Shown here: positions 26,601-33,839 of the stretch, in pieces
How positions within the stretch are numbered: position 1 is the stretch's first letter
How the letters are laid out: every line of letters begins with the position of its first letter
Origin: Candidula unifasciata
Lineage: Eukaryota; Mollusca; Gastropoda; Stylommatophora; Geomitridae
Length of the DNA stretch: 64,000 nucleotides
Direction of reading: 5' to 3'
NCBI GenBank assembly: GCA_905116865.2
Contig: CAJHNH020008547.1
Span: forward strand, 828,743 to 892,742
The notes under the pieces: generated by a model
Database searches by the model: none
Told to the model about the DNA's origin: nothing
Seen by the model: the letters and a program-made list of their open reading frames with translations, nothing else
Translations under genes and position numbers: made by a program

Positions 26601-29600
26601 GGTAGGAAAGTTCATGAGGGGAGAAAACTGGCAAGAGACCAAGTTTCTTTCATGCAGGTTGTGATGAGAATGCTATTCTGTGAAGGACCTGCTACATGAT
26701 GATGATGATGTCATATATTTTTATCTTTGTGCAACAGGTATATGGTGATGGTGACCAGACAAGATCGTTCCAGTACGTGAGTGACCTCGTTGATGGACTG
26801 ATGGCTTTAATGAATTCAAACTACTCGCAGCCTGTCAATATTGGCAACCCCGAGGAGCACACGATCATGGAGTTTGCAAAAATTATTAATACACTTGTAG
26901 GTGAGTTCCACAGTACCTGCTCTCTCTCTCTCTCTCACACACACGCACATACACAGATAGAGATAACTTTTTTGCTGTTGCGGTTTTTCTATTCAAATTT
27001 ACGCTACTTTGCCATTGCTTCGGAAGTCAGCTCTTAATACCACCGTTGAAATCAAGCTAGTCTGCTGCAAAGTTGCCTGCATCTGGGATCCAATGCAGCA
27101 TGTAGAGAAAAAAAATGTATTATAAGATATGAAAAAATAGTTATGAATTGTGGAAAAGGGGGGGGGGGGGAATATGAATTAAATGTGGGGGACAAAAGTA
27201 TGGATTAGATGTAGAAAAAAAAAAGTTATGAATTAGATCTGGATGGCTAAGTTCCACTGCAGAACAACTTGTACTTGCCAGTAACACTAGTGCAGAACAA
27301 CTTGTACTTGCCAGTAACACTAGTGCAGAACAACTTGTACTTGCCAGTAACACTAGTGCAGAACAACTTGTACTTGCCAGTAACACTAGTGCAGAACAAC
27401 TTGTACTTGCCAGTAACACTAGTGCAGAACAACTTGTACTTGCCAGTAACAGTACTACAAAACAACTTGTACTTGCCAGTAACACGACTGCAGAACAACT
27501 TGTACTTGCCAGTAACACTAGTGCAGAACAACTTGTACTTACCAGTAACACTAGTGCAGAACAACTTGTACTTGCCAGTAACACTAGTGCAGAACAACTT
27601 GTACTTGCCAGTAACACTAGTGCAGAACAACTTGTACTTGCCAGTAACACTAGTGCAGAACAACTTGTACTTGCCAGTAACACGACTGCAGAACAACTTG
27701 TACTTGCCAGTAACACTAGTGCAGAACAACTTGTACTTGCCAGTAACACTAGTGCAGAACAACTTGTACTTGCCAGTAACACTAGTGCAGAACAACTTGT
27801 ACTTGCCAGTAACACGACTGCAGAACAACTTGTACTTGCCAGTAACACGACTGCAGAACAACTTGTACTTGCCAGTAACACTAGTGCAGAACAACTTGTA
27901 CTTGCCAGTAACACTAGTGCAGAACAACTTGTACTTGCCAGTAACACGACTGCAGAACAACTTGTACTTGCCAGTAACACTAGTGCAGAACAACTTGTAC
28001 TTACCAGTAACACTAGTGCAGAACAACTTGTACTTGCCAGTAACACTAGTGCAGAACAACTTGTACTTGCCAGTAACACGACTGCAGAACAACTTGTACT
28101 TGCCAGTAACACTAGTGCAGAACAACTTGTACTTGCCAGTAACACTAGTGCAGAACAACTTGTACTTGCCAGTAACACTAGTGCAGAACAACTTGTACTT
28201 GCCAGTAACACTAGTGCAGAACAACTTGTACTTGCCAGTAACACTAGTGCAGAACAACTTGTACTTGCCAGTAACATGACTGCAGAACAACTTGTACTTG
28301 CCAGTAACACTAGTGCAGAACAACTTGTACTTGCCAGTAACACTAGTGCAGAACAACTTGTACTTAACCAATAACACTGCTGCAGAACAACTTGAACTAA
28401 GTGTTATGTACTGTATAATTAGAGAAGGAGAGATGATGTGACCATAAACACAATGTACTTGGGTGACTTGCTTGAAATCGAAAAAAAAACAGAAAACTTC
28501 GGACGGCTTCAACCTGCCTCTGGGGCTTGGTTTTATTTGCGTCCTGGTGTCTTTGCGGTTTTAGCTTCTTTGTTTGTGGGTGACTCCGAATCTTATTGCT
28601 TTTATTTCCAGGAGGCCAAGGCCAGATTGTAAAAAAGATGGCGATGGAAGATGACCCACAGAGGAGAAAGCCAGATATTTCCCGTGCTATGAAGTATCTG
28701 AATTGGCAGCCAAAGGTAAGATGTCGTCAATCAGTCAGGTGCCATCTTCACAATGAATGCTGCTGGCTGCGGTGGATCTTCACACTGTGTGTTTCTTGTC
28801 TTGGCTGTACACTGCCTGTCTCTTGTCTTGGCTGTACACTGTCTGTCTCTTGTCTTGGCTGTACACTGTCTGTCTCTTGTCTTGGCTGTACACTGTCTGT
28901 CTCTTGTCTTGGCTGTACACTGTCTGAGACTGCAGTGATGATTAACAATGGACAAGAGCAACCAGCTGGGAACAACACAGTCAATGGGGAGATTTCAGAA
29001 TAAGCTCCAAGTTTCTCTTATCTCGGGCACATAATAACAGATAATGGCAGAAGTGAAATAGAAATAAAAAACGAGAGATACAGCATGCAGGATGATGCGC
29101 TACCTTCTCGGTCTTTCCAACCATGAAAAACAGAAAACAGATTTCCCGAGCGAGTGCTTACCTCACAGTCAAGGCGGACACACAACATCCATTATATAGT
29201 CAAATCAAGAAGACAATTGAATGTTGTATAATTGTTTTTATTTGTCCGATTGAATGCTGTGTACTCTTTTTTTGGCTGTCTTATTGAATGCTGTATACTT
29301 GTTTTTGAATGTTGAATTAAGACTCAAAATCACAGCCTTCAGAACACCTCTTTAAGCGATTAGTCCCTATCTTAAGCAGCCTTTGAATAGTTCAAGTTTC
29401 AATGGCACCAGTAATTGATTGTATATTTGTCTCATCTTTCCCTTCAGTGTTGATCGTAACTGGTAAATCCTCGAAGCTCCATTCTCAGACCACAATGATC
29501 TAATTATTCCTCCCCACTGTTCAATCACTCCCAGAGGGCCCTCACAACATTCATACATCAATTCACCACCAAGTGGTGCAGTGCCGGTTAGTCTACTTGT

Positions 29601-32600
29601 TTCCCATCACTCTGTCGTGTGGCCTGGAGAAAAAATCCAAAAGACGCTAATTGCTCAGGACCTCTGAAGTGATGCTTGCCACTCTGCATGGAGCATGCCT
29701 GTCTGCACGTTTCTCAACATGCTCTGTGAGTCAGTTACAATTACAACATATGTGCACAGCTAATTCTCAAGCCAGCGGAAGGCAGCAGTGACTGCCTCCA
29801 CCTCCATTCTCAAACTAGACATTGTGATATCATATGCCAGGCTTTGCTGCACCAAACGACGTCCATTCGCTTTTGCGATGAACTCCCATGCACTTGGTCT
29901 GCCTCTCAACACAGAGCCATTTGTATAGATAATCACATCACCTGGGCGGGAATTGTCATAAATCATTTATTGAACTGATTCAGCAACACCAGCTGGCCCT
30001 GCGCTTATGACCTAAAGTGATTAGAACCCTACACATATCTGATTCTTGCACTGACACTTTGTTTCACTCCTGGCCACTCCCAAATTATTCAAGCTTGCAT
30101 GCATTTCTGATTGTGTCTTTAGCCTGCACCATCCTCTTTTCAGTCTGTGACCTTTAGCTCTACCTGGGGCTTCATACAGGAGGTACTTCTTGTCTGCAGC
30201 TACTCTAAGATATGACTTTGCTTGCAGAAGTTTGAGCCTATCTGCAATAGTAGGCAGTGCAAGTATATATCACATACATAATTTGAACATACCAGAATTA
30301 CTAGCATGGCTTTATTCTGTGTGTTCAAGGTTCATTAGCTGCCTGTTTGATATGGTAAGCATTCCAAGTCCATAATCTATCACCGACAGGATCACATGCT
30401 GGAACATTGTGAACAGCATTCTTTGTTCCATGTCCATTGCTGCCATAATCTTTAGAGCATTGAGTCATTTTGGCATTTCAATGCAACTATCTCTACATGA
30501 TCTCTGAAGGACAGCCTTCTTTTGAAAATGATACCCTAGTACATCAGTTTACTTTCCCTTTTGATGTTATCCCTCTTAATTATGAGACTTGGGACATCAG
30601 CTTTTACAATTCTAATGTCCAGAGAGCACCATAAACAGTTGCCTTTTCAGAGTTGATGACAGCAACCATCTCTGCCCACCGGTCAGTCACTTTGTCTACA
30701 GTTGCCTGTAGCTCTTTGGCTGTCGGTTTCCTATTGTTCTCCTGCCAGTATGCAAGAACATCATCTTCAAATGTCAATATCCAACACCTGGTGCTTCAAG
30801 TTCTTCAATCCTGCTTTTATACACATTGAAGAGCACTGGTGAAATTGCAGAACCCTGAGGTAGTCCCGGGTGGATGAAATCCTTCTTTTTGATGCCACAT
30901 TGAGTACCATATTATTTTTTTCTGTGTGGGTCATCTTATTGTGTGCTAAATGTTTTTTGCAGTCTCGTTGAATACTGTGATTGTTTTTGTGTTAACCATT
31001 GCATGCTGTATGATTATTTGTGCTGTGTCAGTGAATACTGTAATTAGTTTTGTTGTTTTATTTTATACTGCATGATTGTTGTGTTTACCATTGCAGGCTG
31101 TATGTTTTTTTTGGGCCACATTATATGCTGTATGATTGTTTTTTGCAGTCTCATTGAATACTGTAGGTTTATTTTTGTTGCTACTAAATACTGTATGATT
31201 GTTTTTGTTGTCACATTGAATACCCTATGATTGTTTTTGTGTGCCATTACATGCTGTACTATTGTTTTTGTTGTGCTGTTGTGTGCTGTACTATTGTTTT
31301 TGTTGTTCCATTGTGTGTTGTCTTATTTTTTTGGGGTCACTGAATACTGTATGATTGATTGTTTTTTGTTTGTCTTATAGCATGCTGTATGATTGTTTTC
31401 TTTCACATTGCATGCTGTATGCTTGTTTTTGTCACTGAATACTGTGTGATTGTTTTGTTGTCTTATTGTATGCTGTATGATTGTTTTTGTCACATTAAAT
31501 ACAGTATGATTGTTTTTGTTGTGTCATTGAGAACTGTATGATTGTTTTTGTCACATTAAATACAGTATGATTGTTTTTGTTGTGTCATTGAGAACTGTAT
31601 GATTGTTTTTGTTGTGTCATTGAGAACTGTATGATTGTTTTTGTTGTGTCACTTCCTGCATTATGAAAGTTTTTGTTATGATGGATCATTACACAGTAGT
31701 GTATCTTTGCTGTCATTATTGATGATTTATTCATTTGACCAAAAGAGGCACTTTGGAAGCCATCCAGTCTGTTTTGTTCTTGCCATAGACCCCAGCATGT
31801 CTAAGACAATAAATTGTCAGTTTTGATAAATTTGTCACATTCACAAAAGGCACTCACACATGGACTAAATAAACAGCCTGTAAATGAACATCCGGTTGAG
31901 AGATGACAGAATACTTGTTACCAGCTGCCCGTATCAACATCCTAGCACATTGATCTGATCCTCTCATGCTCTGTCTGCTCATGCAACGGCCATCTCAGTG
32001 TCTCCATGCTAAACCTGCCCGGTAGAAGTTGATCGGCATATCATCTATCAATTTCTTTATTCTTGTCCTCATTGAATACCCATTTCCAACAGGTGGTTTA
32101 TTGTCTTTGACTCCTTCATCCCAAAGTCTGTAGAATGCAGAGCATTCATTATGTCTGCCCTGTCTAAACTTCTTCCTTCACCAAGCGCTGCAGACATGAC
32201 CAGTCTGTCAGCTCTTTACTCCGGCATGTCTGATTTATACTGCAAGATAGTTTCTTGAGGCAGGATAAAAACAGTATTTAATTTCCAGTGGACTAATGAA
32301 AGGATGATGCCCAAGAGAAACCTTCAGATAAACACAGACAAGAGGCCAAAGGTGCTGTTTAATTCCATCCAGATCAGAAGGATTGCACTTCCCATAGGGG
32401 TTCCAGAGCTTCCTTTCAAAGGATAAAGAATAGACCTACAGCCTCCCACCCCAACAGACATTTTGTAGGAGGCCACTGGTCAGGGGTGTTTCCTTCAGAG
32501 TCAGAGTGCATATGTCTGAAAGGCAAGAAACCAACAGTCTGCATACAAATAGGCCAGAACTGTAAAATGGAAGTACACGCAGTACTCAAGTTCTGGATCA

Positions 32601-33294
32601 AGACCAAAGTCCAGGTGTGGACGAATAACCAAAATTTTCCACTGAAGTGTACAGCTGGTGAATGCTTAAAAAAATAGACGAAGAAAAGGATTGCACAGGA
32701 TAAAAGGATGTGGAGGAATGTAATATGAACCGTCTGTGACATATAAATAGCACAGTAGAATGCTGATGAGGATAAATTGTTAATTATACTGTTCTTAACA
32801 ATTTATTTCAATTTTTCAGATTCCATTGATGGTAGGCTTCAATAAAACCATTGAATATTTCCATGTTTCAAATTTCATTGATGGTAGGCCTCAATAAAAC
32901 CATTGAATATTTCCATGTTTCAGATTCCATTGATGGTAGGCCTCAATAAAACCATTGAATATTTCCATGTTTCAGATTCCATTGATGGTAGGCCTCTATA
33001 AAACTATTGAATATTTCCATGTTTCAGATTCCATTGATGTTAGGCCTCAATAAAACTATTGAATATTTCCATGTTTCAGATTCCATTGATGGTAGGCCTC
33101 AATAAAACTATTGAATATTTCCATGTTTCAGATTCCGTTGATGGTAGGCCTCAATAAAACCATTGAATATATCCATGTTTCAGATTCCATTGATGGTAGG
33201 CCTCAATAAAACTATTGAATATTTCCGCAATGAGCTGCGACGATCCCAGCACAGTGAGAGAAACTTCCACATGCCAGAAAAATTTCAAGTCTGA
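5590..33294 (+). CDS. UXS1: UDP-glucuronic acid decarboxylase 1 (UDP-xylose synthase), spliced, 5' end outside window
   Basis: Ten exons (5590-5655, 12936-12993, 14329-14509, 17240-17344, 18750-18809, 21115-21236, 23253-23372, 26738-26900, 28612-28715, 33184-33294) join in one frame for 362 residues and a stop. All junctions are GT/AG and all phases agree. The enzyme converts UDP-glucuronate to UDP-xylose with bound NAD in the Golgi/ER lumen, supplying xylose for proteoglycan linkers. Fragment residues 44-50 give the GGAGFVG dinucleotide-binding loop; [12 protein letters not shown] follows; 150-156 are STSEVYG; Tyr180 and Lys184 form the YxxxK pair of extended short-chain dehydrogenases; [10 protein letters not shown] and QYVSDLV are also family hallmarks. 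The first ~20 residues are a helical stem. The N-terminal cytoplasmic/membrane segment, about 60 residues in vertebrate UXS1, must lie upstream. The terminal exon is preceded by seven partial copies of itself (see 32820-33183). Confidence 0.97.
6340..6850 (+). mobile_element. LINE endonuclease-domain fragment, frameshifted
   Basis: Plus-strand words such as [48 protein letters not shown] and [14 protein letters not shown] fit the apurinic-type endonuclease of RTE-like LINEs (LGDFNAR region changed to LGNITAR). Stops and frameshifts show it is dead. The 3' edge runs into the 8-bp array. It may be the 5' part of the element at 10180-12410. Confidence 0.7.
6853..7047 (+). repeat. 8-bp microsatellite TAGTCTGG with 7-bp interruptions
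   Basis: About 24 units of TAGTCTGG, regularly interrupted by TAGTTGG (e.g. 6910, 6955, 7010). It lies directly at the 3' edge of a LINE endonuclease fragment. The open minus-strand frame LPDYQTTR is an artefact. Confidence 0.97.
8490..8747 (+). repeat. 12-bp array CTGGAACTTCCC
   Basis: About 21 units of CTGGAACTTCCC with C/T/A variants. It is open in frame on both strands because the unit is four codons; no coding flank is visible. Confidence 0.97.
8935..9050 (+). repeat. ~27-bp imperfect array, 4 units
   Basis: Repeated motif AACAACGGTTTCAAGAAT followed by an A/T-rich spacer, four diverged copies. Confidence 0.8.
10180..12410 (+). pseudogene. LINE reverse transcriptase with C-terminal zinc finger, degenerate
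   Basis: In order: [57 protein letters not shown] (normally NYRGISL after it); [44 protein letters not shown] (RT motif GxxQGcxLaP); then [44 protein letters not shown] and a final [18 protein letters not shown] finger. At least four frame changes and internal stops; no YADD could be placed. Lies in UXS1 intron 5656-12935. Confidence 0.9.
10275..10633 (+). repeat. perfect 179-bp tandem duplication inside the LINE
   Basis: 10275-10453 and 10455-10633 appear identical (GGACTCTATGAGCAGAGTCA ... CTCTACTTTACAAGCAC), separated by one base. The identity contrasts with the decay of the surrounding LINE, so the duplication is recent or an assembly artefact. Confidence 0.9.
12515..12690 (-). repeat. 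family A repeat
   Basis: Minus strand GCACAACTC-like 3' half: TTCCAAAACCTGAGTTTTGC in plus is the reverse of the family's AACACTCAAGTTCTGGAA. Confidence 0.65.
12936..12993 (+). CDS. UXS1: UXS1 exon, linker into catalytic domain
   Basis: CTCAG acceptor and GTAAGTG donor. It encodes [19 protein letters not shown], the YPxVKFL...KDRKRIL linker that directly precedes ITGGAGFVG in animal UXS1. Ends in phase 0. Confidence 0.95.
13270..14280 (+). repeat. 18-bp CA-rich array upstream of a UXS1 exon
   Basis: Unit ATTACTTCCTTCACACAC and variants; perfect 18-mers to ~13600, then 18-20 bp with extra CA pairs. It fills most of UXS1 intron 12994-14328 and ends ~50 bp before the acceptor at 14328. The frames SFTHIT on plus and VCEG on minus are artefacts. 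Confidence 0.97.
14329..14509 (+). CDS. UXS1: UXS1 exon, NAD-binding Rossmann start
   Basis: CACAG acceptor, GTGAGA donor, 181 bp, ends in phase 1. It encodes [12 protein letters not shown] through [11 protein letters not shown] and contains the glycine-rich loop, the acidic end of beta-2 ([12 protein letters not shown]) and [12 protein letters not shown], all near-invariant in animal UXS1. The long CA-rich array at 13270-14280 stops about 50 bp before this exon. Confidence 0.97.
14630..15225 (+). repeat. ~73-bp poly-G minisatellite, about 8 units
   Basis: Each unit holds CAGTTATAACTAGTGTCAAT, AAAACATTGTCCCTGTTTG, TGTTCTGGGACCCCATTGTG and a run of 8-20 G. The last unit flows into an interspersed repeat (15190-15395) whose own 5' end is GGGTTCTGGTGCCCCGTTGG, so the unit is derived from that repeat. 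It lies in the intron just after a UXS1 exon. G-runs may be imperfectly assembled. Confidence 0.95.
15190..15395 (+). repeat. family A repeat, source of the adjacent poly-G array
   Basis: GGGTTCTGGTGCCCCGTTGG, then GATAGACCCACTGCCTCCCT and GGAGCCAACAGTCTGCATAC. Its first ~30 bp are the same as the end of each unit in 14630-15225. Confidence 0.75.
15838..16076 (+). repeat. CA-rich array with AAAAATTACTCATTC units
   Basis: About eight units of ACACACAACAAAAATTACTC type with variable CA length, in UXS1 intron 14510-17239. Confidence 0.9.
16900..17110 (+). mobile_element. LINE C-terminal fragment
   Basis: Reads [20 protein letters not shown], then [18 protein letters not shown] and a tail with AAGAAGAAG. 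FFGHVMRR-x-LE..v..G is the usual C-terminus of RTE-like LINEs; the GRPR..W motif is changed. Confidence 0.7.
17240..17344 (+). CDS. UXS1: UXS1 exon, [10 protein letters not shown] motif
   Basis: Strong pyrimidine tract with TTTTCAG acceptor; GTGAGT donor; 105 bp. It encodes [20 protein letters not shown] and the following [14 protein letters not shown] segment, a UXS1 signature that lines the cofactor and substrate site. Confidence 0.97.
17455..17560 (+). mobile_element. SINE family 3 fragment
   Basis: GAGCCACATTTCTCTCAGAT then TTACGGTATCTATCATGGAA matches 44440-44480. Confidence 0.6.
17620..18060 (+). repeat. degenerate CCAT/CCAGTCA tetranucleotide-rich tract
   Basis: CCATCCATCC, CCACCCATCC and CCAGTCACA motifs repeat irregularly over ~440 bp in UXS1 intron 17345-18749. 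Confidence 0.85.
18550..18715 (-). mobile_element. LINE 3'-end fragment
   Basis: Minus strand words ([20 protein letters not shown], preceded by a HLGDTL-like segment) match the 3' ends at 26095 and 56130 (plus) and 40090 (minus). Abuts the UXS1 exon at 18750 without overlapping it. Confidence 0.6.
18750..18809 (+). CDS. UXS1: UXS1 exon, catalytic STSEVYG
   Basis: TTTTTTCAG acceptor, GTAAGC donor, 60 bp. It encodes [20 protein letters not shown], including the Thr/Ser-Glu catalytic segment of the family. Confidence 0.97.
19366..19608 (-). mobile_element. tRNA-derived SINE, family 1
   Basis: Minus strand GCCGCAGTTTAGTGGCTAGA (A-box region) and GGTCATGTGTTCAGGTCC (B-box-like), then the family body ending near ATATGCCCATTTAGC. 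In UXS1 intron 18810-21114. Confidence 0.7.
19730..19905 (-). mobile_element. SINE family 2 fragment
   Basis: GTGGTTTTGCTAGGAAATTT, TTTGCCATTGCTTTCTGG and CTCAATACCATTGTCAAAAT match the antisense family-2 body. Confidence 0.6.
20040..20260 (+). mobile_element. probable LINE 3'-end fragment (Jockey-like)
   Basis: RVAEHIF...CPLY...[11 protein letters not shown] is recognisable as the degraded C-terminal cysteine/histidine region of a LINE that ends after an RNase H domain. Confidence 0.45.
20447..21013. mobile_element. non-autonomous inverted-repeat DNA transposon, copy 1
   Basis: Ends GGCTCTGC...GGAGAGCC, with flanking 8-bp duplications AACTGTTG (20439-20446) and AACTGATG (21014-21021), 7/8 matching. 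Sub-terminal inverted matches include GGGATATATTTTAGA at the right and TCTAAAAATATACTC at the left. Internal TTAGGGTTAGGGTTAGGG lies at about 20744-20763. No transposase frame. Same family as 58568-58981 and 60651-61188. Confidence 0.8.
21115..21236 (+). CDS. UXS1: UXS1 exon, YxxxK catalytic pair
   Basis: GAATCAG acceptor, GTGAGG donor, 122 bp. It encodes [17 protein letters not shown], then [16 protein letters not shown] and the end CYAYEKQ. The Tyr and Lys of YDEGK are the catalytic residues. The exon starts about 95 bp after an inverted-repeat transposon (20447-21013). Confidence 0.97.
21355..21835 (+). mobile_element. LINE RNase H domain and C-terminal zinc-knuckle fragment
   Basis: Plus strand [20 protein letters not shown] is the RNase H motif (W-PgHaGv-GNE-AD). 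It continues as a [18 protein letters not shown] segment, then [25 protein letters not shown] and the tail AATCAAATCAAATCAA. Related 3' ends at 35026 (minus) and 46190 (plus). Confidence 0.8.
21970..22330. other. UXS1 intron with two unclassified repeat fragments
   Basis: CCGCGGCACCCCTGGCATAC at 21998 and the repeated word CGAATATTCGGT/ACTATTCGG at 22236-22300 look like fragments of dispersed repeats; no coding capacity. Confidence 0.35.
22495..22645 (+). mobile_element. tRNA-derived SINE, family 1, truncated
   Basis: AGAGCCGTGGTAGTGTAATG then GGCTAGCACATTTG resembles a tRNA head; body words GCCGACCCAC and AAAGTAAAGCCGCC match the family. Confidence 0.55.
22925..23140 (+). repeat. family A repeat
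   Basis: CAGAGTGCATCTGCCTGAGA, GGTGAAGAACCAACAGTCTG and CAACCAGAACTTACTGCCTG, with an AGAAGAAAAAGAGGAAG tail. Ends ~110 bp before a UXS1 exon. Confidence 0.75.
23253..23372 (+). CDS. UXS1: UXS1 exon, [10 protein letters not shown] segment
   Basis: CTGCAG acceptor, GTAAGT donor, 120 bp, phase 0 at both ends. It encodes [18 protein letters not shown], then [17 protein letters not shown] and NESIT, the conserved substrate-contact region. Confidence 0.97.
23435..23700 (+). repeat. family B interspersed repeat
   Basis: AGTCAGCGAGGTGCCATCTC, GTCTCTTGTCCTGCTTGCAG, GCTGTTTGTCCACTTCTTGA and CAGTTTGTATCACTGCCTGC. Relatives at 28728 and 57775 (plus) and at 45745 and 51040 (minus). Confidence 0.6.
24825..25560 (+). 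repeat. 46-bp minisatellite, 16 units
   Basis: Unit contains GAGTTACAGGGGATATGATT, CCGTTCACTTGTGTGTGGAA and ACTGCT. Later units are nearly identical and differ at one site (TTCCG/TTGCG). In UXS1 intron 23373-26737. Confidence 0.97.
26095..26695 (+). mobile_element. LINE fragment, post-RT thumb to 3' end
   Basis: [48 protein letters not shown] and the end [30 protein letters not shown] are collinear with RTE-like LINE C-termini (YLGSxISxxG...RL.K.W...YGcEsW). Frameshifts present. Ends in GATGATGATG directly before the acceptor of the UXS1 exon at 26738. Confidence 0.85.
26738..26900 (+). CDS. UXS1: UXS1 exon, [12 protein letters not shown] segment
   Basis: GCAACAG acceptor, GTGAGT donor, 163 bp ending in phase 1. 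It encodes [20 protein letters not shown] and, further on, [17 protein letters not shown], typical of UXS1 C-terminal substrate-binding sequence. Confidence 0.97.
26965..27100 (-). mobile_element. SINE family 2 fragment
   Basis: GTTGCGGTTTTTCTATTCAA, TTTGCCATTGCTTCGG and TAATACCACCGTTGAAATCA match the antisense family-2 body. Confidence 0.55.
27255..28395 (+). repeat. 33-bp minisatellite, ~34 units, in UXS1 intron
   Basis: Unit CTAGTGCAGAACAACTTGTA plus CTTGCCAGTAACA, in intron 26901-28611. Main variant replaces ACTAGTGCAG with ACGACTGCAG. Three frames stay open (336-421 codons) because 33 is divisible by three; there is no start context or coding flank. Confidence 0.97.
28612..28715 (+). 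CDS. UXS1: UXS1 exon, [11 protein letters not shown] segment
   Basis: TTTCCAG acceptor, GTAAGA donor, 104 bp. It encodes [19 protein letters not shown], then [15 protein letters not shown]; DDPxxRKPDI...LxWxP is the family's C-terminal hallmark. Ends in phase 0. Confidence 0.97.
28728..28935 (+). repeat. family B repeat with internal 27-bp expansion
   Basis: AATCAGTCAGGTGCCATCTT and CACAATGAATGCTGCTGGCT match family B; its TGTCTCTTGTCTTG part is then tandemly repeated. Confidence 0.65.
28790..28927 (+). repeat. 27-bp array, 5 units, just after a UXS1 exon
   Basis: Unit CTTGTCTTGGCTGTACACTG plus TCTGTCT. It begins ~75 bp after the donor at 28716, inside a copy of the interspersed repeat also present at 23435 and 57775, and so looks like a local amplification of it. 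Confidence 0.93.
29360..30930 (-). pseudogene. degenerate LINE with reverse transcriptase and RNase H (Jockey-like)
   Basis: On the minus strand the RT motif [20 protein letters not shown] lies at ~30900-30800, and the RNase H start [18 protein letters not shown] with [19 protein letters not shown] and [17 protein letters not shown] at ~29960-29760. The W-PgHaG part and 3' end follow to ~29400. Multiple stops. In the last UXS1 intron, antisense to the gene. Confidence 0.85.
30935..31665 (+). repeat. degenerate 32-40-bp array
   Basis: Motif AATACTGTATGATTGTTTTT recurs with GTTGTGTCATTG-like spacers about 20 times, strongly diverged except for near-identical units at 31490-31640. Lies in the last UXS1 intron. 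Confidence 0.85.
31670..32290. other. last UXS1 intron, nothing recognised
   Basis: No splice-bounded frame, tandem structure or known element is visible between the degenerate array and the LINE fragment at 32290. Confidence 0.5.
32290..32395 (+). mobile_element. LINE C-terminal fragment
   Basis: ATGATGCCCAAGAGAAACCT ... TTCCATCCAGATCAGAAGGA aligns with the 3' part of the element at 4225-4480. It is followed by the interspersed AAG-tailed repeat, as there. Confidence 0.55.
32397..32695 (+). repeat. family A repeat
   Basis: GTCAGAGTGCATATGTCTGA, AAGAAACCAACAGTCTGCAT and GTTCTGGATCAAGACCAAAG; immediately precedes the UXS1 terminal-exon repeats by ~125 bp. Confidence 0.75.
32820..33183 (+). 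repeat. seven tandem copies (52 bp) of the UXS1 terminal-exon start plus its acceptor
   Basis: Units begin at 32820, 32872, 32924, 32976, 33028, 33080 and 33132, with the functional exon as the eighth at 33184; spacing is exactly 52. Each unit holds the first 46 exonic bases (ATTCCATTGATGGTAGG...) and then ATGTTTCAG, which recreates the acceptor of the next unit. The acceptor of copy 2 reads CAA and is destroyed; the others keep AG. 52 is not a multiple of three, so entering at any earlier copy changes frame in the next unit and meets TAA after 25 codons. The first copy has the longest pyrimidine-rich tract (ATTTATTTCAATTTTTCAG) and is probably the ancestral intron end. Confidence 0.95.
33184..33294 (+). 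CDS. UXS1: UXS1 terminal exon with stop
   Basis: Acceptor TGTTTCAG, then 37 codons starting [20 protein letters not shown] and ending KFQV-stop. GLNKxIxYFRxEL matches the end of animal UXS1. This is the eighth and only complete member of a run of 52-bp repeats built from this exon's start. Only this copy continues past the 46th exonic base into the full C-terminus. Confidence 0.95.
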   Translation: MPLMVGLNKTIEYFRNELRRSQHSERNFHMPEKFQV

Positions 33295-33839
33295 TGCCTT
33301 ACTCATATTTCATGATGCACAAGAAAGAAAATGTTGACCCATTGCCTGTTTTTGTTTGTAGCATGTTGTACAATAATTTATTATTTGATTTCTTTGCTAC
33401 CACACTTTGATAATTTTGTTCATGCAAATGGTTCGTTATTGTATAGTGATTTTTGTTTTGTTTCATTATGCTGTTAAGTCAAATCTCACAGTGTGGAATG
33501 AATTCATAGGCTGTAATTTTGCAGCAAAGTCCACTGTAGCCCACACTGATGTGGTTTATCATAATAATCCCTGTATTTCATCATTTTGTGAACAGTAATT
33601 CATTGTTACATTATTACCTTCAACATAACAATAATAGTGGTTAGTTGTTACCTTATTTCCCATCGCCGTGGGCTGTAAGTCCCATGTCTTCTCATAGCGC
33701 AATAATACACTATCGTCTGGAACGGTGTCAATAATTTCCCTATTCATTATTAACAATAATAATAATTGTATACTGATTCATCACCTTGGGGTGGGGAAAA
33801 GTATTATAAATTCAGGGCTTGTGCTGGAACCCACAGGAG
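33295..33839 (+). other. UXS1 3' UTR candidate and intergenic sequence
   Basis: AT-rich, with no canonical AATAAA in the first 500 bp after the stop. The first two are at 33846 and 33889 inside a LINE fragment, so the mRNA end may be supplied by that insertion or use a variant signal. Confidence 0.4.

Noticed and set aside
27141..28512. Open frames of 336-421 codons ([33 protein letters not shown] repeats)
   Set aside because: 33-bp minisatellite in a UXS1 intron; not bounded by splice sites and open in several frames.
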